Origin: Aquibium microcysteis
GTDB taxonomy: Bacteria > Pseudomonadota > Alphaproteobacteria > Rhizobiales > Rhizobiaceae
Assembly (NCBI RefSeq): GCF_014495845.1
Contig: NZ_CP061080.1
Location: 1,167,001 to 1,231,000, forward strand
Direction of reading: 5' to 3'
DNA length: 64,000 nucleotides
This document shows positions 59,923 to 64,000 of this stretch, piece after piece. Below the pieces are notes generated by a model. That model ran no database searches and was not told where the DNA came from. It was given only the letters and a program-made list of their open reading frames with translations. Position 1 is the stretch's first letter. Every line of letters starts with the position of its first letter. The position numbers were made by a program, and so were the translations under genes.

Positions 59923-60474
59923 ATGCCACGTCTGCTCACCCTCTTCGTCGCCGCCTACTGGACGACGTTCTTCGCGATCCTGGCGCTGGCGGCGCTCGGC
60001 GAGGTGAGGGGCGCCGGTTTCCCCGTTCTTCATGCCCTGGTGTCTCCTGCCGGATCGCCGTTCCAGGTGCCTGCCGGTGCGCCGGTGTCCGCGCTGCTTG
60101 CGACCGGATTTCTGCTCGTGACGATGCTCTTCGTGTGGACCATGGCGACGGTTCTGTTCGAAGTGCGGCAGGGCGACGGCGAGGAACCGGCCCGCATCGC
60201 GCTCGCCTCCGCCGCGGGTGCCATGGCGGTCCTGCTCGCTCTCGGCGTCTGGTCGGGCACGCAGGATGTCCTGTCGGCCGTCACGCTGCAGTTCATCGCG
60301 CTGCTCGCATCGCATGGGGTGATCCAGGCCGAAGCCGCCCGCCGGGATGCCCGTTCGCGCGCCGCAGAGCCGGTCGATGCCGGAACGGCGCGGGCGATGG
60401 CCATCGGGGCCGCCCGCCACAGCATGCTGTCGCGCCTGTCTCGGCGCGATCCAAGCCCGACGAAGAGGTTCTGA
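59923..60474 (+). CDS. Four-span membrane protein of unknown function
   Basis: The protein has 183 residues from ATG 59923. Hydrophobic spans are LLTLFVAAYWTTFFAILALA, ALLATGFLLVTMLFVWTMAT, LASAAGAMAVLLALGVW and LSAVTLQFIALLASHGVI, followed by a basic cytoplasmic tail rich in Arg and Ala. Its stop shares a base with the next start (TGATG), so the two are coupled. I do not recognise a family. Confidence 0.65.
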   Translation: MPRLLTLFVAAYWTTFFAILALAALGEVRGAGFPVLHALVSPAGSPFQVPAGAPVSALLATGFLLVTMLFVWTMATVLFEVRQGDGEEPARIALASAAGAMAVLLALGVWSGTQDVLSAVTLQFIALLASHGVIQAEAARRDARSRAAEPVDAGTARAMAIGAARHSMLSRLSRRDPSPTKRF

Positions 60475-60788
60475 TGCGCTACGTCCTCCTGCTCTGGGCT
60501 CTGCCGATGGGCCTGTTCTGGTCCTGGTACGCCCTGTCCTTCCACGACATCAATTTCGGCATGCTCTTCTTCAGCCGACTGCTCCACGACGAGGTGTTCC
60601 GCCTCTACGGCGAGATTCTCGGCCTCGACCCGGCGATCCTGCCCGGCATGGTGGCGCGGGCCTGCATCGTCGACACGGCGCTGATCTTCGGCATCCTGGC
60701 CTTCCGCCGGCGCAAGGCGATCGCCGGCTGGCTGCGGGAGCGCCGCGGCCGGCCACGGCCTCAGGAAGCGGTCGCGCCGAGCGTCTGA
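60474..60788 (+). CDS. Conserved small membrane protein (rhizobial type)
   Basis: The protein has 104 residues from ATG 60474. Two spans ([20 protein letters not shown] and [19 protein letters not shown]) flank a conserved-looking loop [21 protein letters not shown] associate it with a small rhizobial membrane family of unknown function (possibly DUF6105), from memory only. The last 28 bases overlap the end of ruvX on the other strand. Confidence 0.65.
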   Translation: MRYVLLLWALPMGLFWSWYALSFHDINFGMLFFSRLLHDEVFRLYGEILGLDPAILPGMVARACIVDTALIFGILAFRRRKAIAGWLRERRGRPRPQEAVAPSV

Positions 60789-61240
60789 AGCCGGTCGAGC
60801 ACGCCCTGCAGGATGAAGGCGGCGGCGGCCGAATCGATCCGCCCGCTGCGCTTCCGGCGCGACACGTCCATCTCGATCAGCGCCCGTTCCGCGGCCACCG
60901 TCGACAGCCGCTCGTCCCAGAAGACGAAGGGCAGGTCGGTCACCCGCTGCATGTTGCGCACGAAGGCGCGGCTGGCCTGCGCGCGCGGCCCCTCCGTGCC
61001 GTCCATGTTCACGGGCAGACCCATGACGAAGGCGGCGACGCCGTCCTTGCGCGCCTGCGCCATCAGCATGTCGGCGTCCTGCGTGAATTTCCGGCGCAGG
61101 ATCACCGGGCGGGGATTGGCGAAGCTCAGGCCCTTGTCGGACACCGCCACGCCGATGGTCTTGTCGCCGAGGTCGAGACCGGCCAGCGTATGGCCGCCGG
61201 CGAGCACGGCCGGCAGGTCTTCCATCGAAATCACGGGCAT
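60761..61240 (-). CDS. ruvX: Putative pre-16S rRNA nuclease / Holliday junction resolvase RuvX (YqgF)
   Basis: The protein has 159 residues from ATG 61240. The RNase H-like fold has the first catalytic Asp in [17 protein letters not shown], the Gly-Leu-Pro motif [13 protein letters not shown], the Glu in [20 protein letters not shown] and the last Asp in [15 protein letters not shown]. YqgF is reported to trim 16S rRNA 5-prime ends and to resolve junctions. Neighbouring gatC-gatA lies on the other strand, as in many rhizobia. Confidence 0.92.
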   Translation of the reverse strand: MPVISMEDLPAVLAGGHTLAGLDLGDKTIGVAVSDKGLSFANPRPVILRRKFTQDADMLMAQARKDGVAAFVMGLPVNMDGTEGPRAQASRAFVRNMQRVTDLPFVFWDERLSTVAAERALIEMDVSRRKRSGRIDSAAAAFILQGVLDRLQTLGATAS

Positions 61241-61314
61241 GGCCGATCGGGGCCTTTCTTCTCGGTCGAACCGCGTTCTATCCTGCCGCCGATCAAGTGC
61301 AAGGAGAACCATCC

Positions 61315-62022
61315 ATGAAGATCACCTGGTTCGGCCATTCGGCCTTCCGCATCGAGGCGGGCGACGCCCGGATCCTGATCGACCCTTTCCTGACCGGCAA
61401 CCCCTCCTGGGGGAAGGGCTGGGAGGAAGCGGCCGAAGGAGCGACCCACGTGCTGCTCACGCACGGCCACAACGACCATGTCGGCGACACGGTGGCGATC
61501 CACAAGAAGACCGGCGCGATGGTGGTCGGCAATTTCGAGCTCTGCATGTTCCTGGTGGGGCAGGGCGTCGACGGCAACAGGATCAATCCAGGCAATGCCG
61601 GCGGCACCGTCGACTGCGGCGGCTTCACCGTCACCTTCGTCCAGGCGCTGCATTCCTCGTCCTTCGCCGGCGAGGGCGGGCAGAACACCTATCTCGGCAA
61701 TCCGCTCGGGCTGGTGCTGCATTTCCCGGGCGACAGCACGCTCTACCACATGGGCGACACCGACATCTTCTCCGACATGGCGCTGATCAACGAATTGCAC
61801 GAGCCGAAGATCGGCCTCGTGCCCGTCGGCGACCGCTTCACCATGGGTGGCGCGGTGGCCGCACTCGCCTGCCGGCGCTTCTTCAAGTTCGAGACGGTGA
61901 TCCCCTGTCATTTCGGCACCTTCCCGATGCTCGACCAGAGCGCGCAGACTTTCGTGGCCGGCATGGAGGGATCCGGCGTCGCGGTGAAGACGCCGAAGGT
62001 TGGCGAGGCGCTCGAACTCTGA
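61315..62022 (+). CDS. UPF0173 metallo-beta-lactamase-fold hydrolase
   Basis: The protein has 235 residues from ATG 61315 (AAGGAGA upstream). It opens [14 protein letters not shown], the UPF0173 signature, and carries the metal motif [16 protein letters not shown] (HxHxDH) with further ligands in [10 protein letters not shown] and VIPCHFGTF. It is a cytoplasmic metal-dependent hydrolase of unknown substrate. It usually sits beside ruvX and gatC in this order of bacteria. Its stop lies 33 bases before the next gene start. Confidence 0.9.
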   Translation: MKITWFGHSAFRIEAGDARILIDPFLTGNPSWGKGWEEAAEGATHVLLTHGHNDHVGDTVAIHKKTGAMVVGNFELCMFLVGQGVDGNRINPGNAGGTVDCGGFTVTFVQALHSSSFAGEGGQNTYLGNPLGLVLHFPGDSTLYHMGDTDIFSDMALINELHEPKIGLVPVGDRFTMGGAVAALACRRFFKFETVIPCHFGTFPMLDQSAQTFVAGMEGSGVAVKTPKVGEALEL

Positions 62023-62054
62023 TGCGGATCGCGGGGGGAACGAACGGGGGCGCG

Positions 62055-62459
62055 ATGCGCGCGCTGCTGCTGGCCGGCGGGCTGGTCTGGTCGGCCTGCG
62101 CTGCGGCGGCCGATTTTCCGGGCGGCGTCTACGCGCCGTCGCAGGAACTCTGCGCGGCCGGACTGGCCGGCGGCATCCAGTCCATTTTCGAACAGGGAGA
62201 CACGGTCCTGACGGCGGCCGGCATCGAGGGGATCGAGTATCACTGCGATTTCGTCCAGGTCCTCGAAGGCCGGCGGACGCCCGGCTTCGTCGTCACCGCG
62301 CTGTGCGAGGAGCCGGACTTCGCCTTCCCCGACCTGCTGGCCATCGTGCCGCGCGGAGAGGACGAGCTGCAGGTCACCTCGGTGCTGGATGCGGCGGGCG
62401 GCGAGCCCTCCGCCAACAGCGGCACCTACCATCGGTGCAAGGGACTCGAACTGCCCTGA
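62055..62459 (+). CDS. Small exported protein of unknown function
   Basis: The protein has 134 residues from ATG 62055; ATG 62022, overlapping the UPF0173 stop, would give an odd N terminus before the signal peptide. The signal peptide is [19 protein letters not shown]. The mature part has four Cys ([28 protein letters not shown]), likely two disulfides, and a beta-rich pattern. It has no family I know. Confidence 0.6.
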   Translation: MRALLLAGGLVWSACAAAADFPGGVYAPSQELCAAGLAGGIQSIFEQGDTVLTAAGIEGIEYHCDFVQVLEGRRTPGFVVTALCEEPDFAFPDLLAIVPRGEDELQVTSVLDAAGGEPSANSGTYHRCKGLELP

Positions 62460-62563
62460 GCCGCCGCTGCCGGCCGGTCGGGCGTTGCGCCCCGCCCGTC
62501 CGACCGGTATAGCGCGGGACGGCCCCGCGCGAGCCACGGGCCGGTCACATCCCGGAGAAGCCC

Positions 62564-62851
62564 ATGTCCGTCGATCTCGCCACCGTCAAGCGCGTCGCCC
62601 ACCTCGCCCGCATCGCCGTCACCGAGGAGGATGCGGAACGGATGACCGGGGAGCTCAACGCCATCCTCGGCTTCGTCGAGCAGCTGGACGAGGTCGACGT
62701 GTCCGGTGTCGAGCCGATGACGTCCGTGATCCCCATGCAGATGCGCAAGCGCGAGGACGTGGTGACGGACGGCGGCAAGGCCGCCGACGTCGTCGCCAAC
62801 GCCCCGGCCTCGGCGGAGAATTTCTTCCTCGTGCCGAAGGTGGTGGAGTAG
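62564..62851 (+). CDS. gatC: Aspartyl/glutamyl-tRNA amidotransferase subunit C
   Basis: The protein has 95 residues. It opens [20 protein letters not shown] and has [37 protein letters not shown] and [17 protein letters not shown], the complete GatC pattern. It stabilises GatA in the enzyme that makes Gln-tRNA(Gln) and Asn-tRNA(Asn) by transamidation. A GNAT gene stands between it and gatA, only six bases downstream. Confidence 0.95.
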   Translation: MSVDLATVKRVAHLARIAVTEEDAERMTGELNAILGFVEQLDEVDVSGVEPMTSVIPMQMRKREDVVTDGGKAADVVANAPASAENFFLVPKVVE

Positions 62852-62857
62852 CCCGCC

Positions 62858-63328
62858 ATGGCCGTGACGATCGCCGCCGAGACGCCGCTGCAGGACGACG
62901 TGCGCCGGCTCGTGGCCGCGCTCAACGCCTATATGATGCCGCTCACTCCGCGCGAATTCCAGTTCCAGCTCACCGTCGAGCAGATGGCCGCGCCGTCGGT
63001 GACCTGCTTCGTGGCCCGCGACGAAGCGGGCAGGGCCGTCGGCATGGGATCGCTCAAGGACCATGGCGAGGGGCTGGGCGAGGTGAAGCGCATGTACACG
63101 CTTCCCGAAGTCCGGGGCCGGCGCATCGGCTCCCTGCTGCTGCAGCGCATCGAAGGCCTCGCCCGCGACAGGGGCCTGACGCTCCTGGTGCTGGAAACCG
63201 GCGAGGCCCCGGGCTTCGAGGAGGCCTGGCGCGTCTACGAGCGCGGCGGCTTCACGGTCTGCGGTGCCGTGCTCGACTATCCCGATTCAGGCTATTCGCG
63301 CTTTTACGAGAAGAAGATCCTTTCATGA
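62858..63328 (+). CDS. GNAT-family N-acetyltransferase
   Basis: The protein has 156 residues. The GNAT motif A is [20 protein letters not shown], with the acetyl-CoA pyrophosphate loop R-G-R-R-I-G, and motif B is [20 protein letters not shown] followed by [10 protein letters not shown]. It would transfer an acetyl group to an unknown amine. It is inserted between gatC (six bases before) and gatA, whose start overlaps its stop (ATGA), so it is translated with the amidotransferase genes. Confidence 0.88.
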   Translation: MAVTIAAETPLQDDVRRLVAALNAYMMPLTPREFQFQLTVEQMAAPSVTCFVARDEAGRAVGMGSLKDHGEGLGEVKRMYTLPEVRGRRIGSLLLQRIEGLARDRGLTLLVLETGEAPGFEEAWRVYERGGFTVCGAVLDYPDSGYSRFYEKKILS

Positions 63329-64000
63329 CCGAGCTGACCAGACTGACGATCGCGCAGGCGCGCGACAAGCTTGCGGCCGGGGAGTTCAAGGCTGCCGAAC
63401 TCACCGACGCCTATCTGGCCGCGATCGACGCGGCCAACGGGACGCTGAACGCCTATGTGACGGTCACCCACGACAAGGCTCGCGCCATGGCCGCCGCGTC
63501 AGACGAGCGGCTCGCGAAGCGGCAGGGCGGCGCGCTCGAGGGCATTCCGCTCGGCATCAAGGACCTGTTCGGTACCGAAGGCGTCCACACCCAGGCCTGC
63601 AGCCATGTGCTCGACGGCTTCGAGCCGCGCTACGAATCGACCGTGACGGCCAATCTCTGGGCCGACGGCGCGGTGATGCTGGGCAAGCTCAACATGGACG
63701 AGTTCGCCATGGGCTCGTCCAACGAGACCTCCTACTACGGCCCCGTGGTCAATCCCTGGCGGCGCTCGCGCGAGATGATCGTGGCCGGCATGCCCGTCAC
63801 GCATGGCGGCGAGGGCGGCTTCGCCGGGGCCGGCAGCGGCGTGCGCACCGAGCGCGTGACCGACAATGTCGACCTCGTGCCCGGCGGATCATCGGGCGGA
63901 TCGGCAGCCGCCGTCTCGGCCTGGCTCTGCGCGGGCGCGACGGCGACCGACACCGGCGGCTCGATCCGCCAGCCGGCGGCCTTCACCGGCACGGTCGGGA
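63325..64000 (+). CDS. gatA: Aspartyl/glutamyl-tRNA amidotransferase subunit A, 5-prime part
   Basis: The gene runs off the right edge after about 225 residues. The amidase triad is visible: Lys79 in [11 protein letters not shown], cis-Ser189 in [14 protein letters not shown] and nucleophile Ser213 in [13 protein letters not shown]. Compared with the usual NPWRR...LVPGGSSGG spacing there is an in-frame insertion of about 30 residues (roughly 148-178, [20 protein letters not shown] and on). The rest is canonical. The triad is intact, so the enzyme is probably active. Confidence 0.93.
   Translation, partial: MTELTRLTIAQARDKLAAGEFKAAELTDAYLAAIDAANGTLNAYVTVTHDKARAMAAASDERLAKRQGGALEGIPLGIKDLFGTEGVHTQACSHVLDGFEPRYESTVTANLWADGAVMLGKLNMDEFAMGSSNETSYYGPVVNPWRRSREMIVAGMPVTHGGEGGFAGAGSGVRTERVTDNVDLVPGGSSGGSAAAVSAWLCAGATATDTGGSIRQPAAFTGTVG

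Overview
The window is high-GC DNA (roughly 68% GC by eye) with dense, mostly operonic genes. The gene content points to an alphaproteobacterium of the order Hyphomicrobiales (Rhizobiales): a betaine-homocysteine methyltransferase with a SahR-type operator, BA14K and DUF1236 envelope proteins, an ATP12 chaperone, general-stress (EcfG-type) promoters, and typical rhizobial intergenic palindromes. The genus cannot be fixed from the sequence alone. Both edges cut genes: a class III adenylate cyclase at the left (minus strand) and gatA at the right (plus strand).

Layout. 1-9.9 kb: cyclase fragment, an ECF sigma factor coupled to a membrane vWA protein, two AraC regulators, a DsrE-like protein, a crotonase-fold protein that keeps all five catalytic residues of 6-oxocamphor hydrolase, and unassigned exported proteins. 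10-25.4 kb: a region rich in genes for methylated osmolytes. It holds bmt, a fatty acid desaturase with a divergent XRE regulator, a PhnD-like protein, a DddP-type DMSP lyase candidate, an NYN/LOTUS protein, dimethylglycine dehydrogenase preceded by a coupled DUF559 gene, four tandem copies of a 228-bp palindromic unit, an MttB-family methyltransferase, an MFS carrier and a class III aminotransferase. 25.4-29.6 kb: an AT-rich orphan gene, a carboxymuconolactone decarboxylase-family protein and two valine-degradation genes separated by inverted arrays of a 7-bp repeat.

29.8-41.5 kb: tRNA-Tyr, small exported proteins, a flavodoxin, crcB, a NarL-type two-component pair, a glycine-rich Tat-type protein, two DUF1236 proteins, an RluA synthase / DMT exporter / ATP12 run, a polysaccharide deacetylase, a solo ParB domain and a LysE exporter. 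41.5-46.6 kb: a cobalt-type nitrile hydratase operon, a VapBC module, a RecD-like helicase and pdxJ. 46.6-51.2 kb: a divergent NmrA-type reductase / HxlR pair, an FAD monooxygenase, a TetR regulator beside a perfect palindrome, ilvC with terminator, and a short fossil of an SDR gene. 51.4-56.5 kb: a minus-strand operon of photolyase, FAD oxidoreductase, DUF1365 and CFA-type methyltransferase. 56.5-64 kb: BA14K protein, an AidB-like flavoprotein, an AEC carrier, small membrane proteins, ruvX, UPF0173 and gatC-GNAT-gatA.

How parts work together. Bmt, dimethylglycine dehydrogenase and the MttB-family protein form a plausible route for glycine betaine and related methylated amines. The DddP candidate would act on the sulfonium analogue DMSP. 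The 51-56 kb operon looks like membrane-lipid modification tied to light or oxidative stress. Assignments rest on reading motifs and remembered family sequences; no database search was run.
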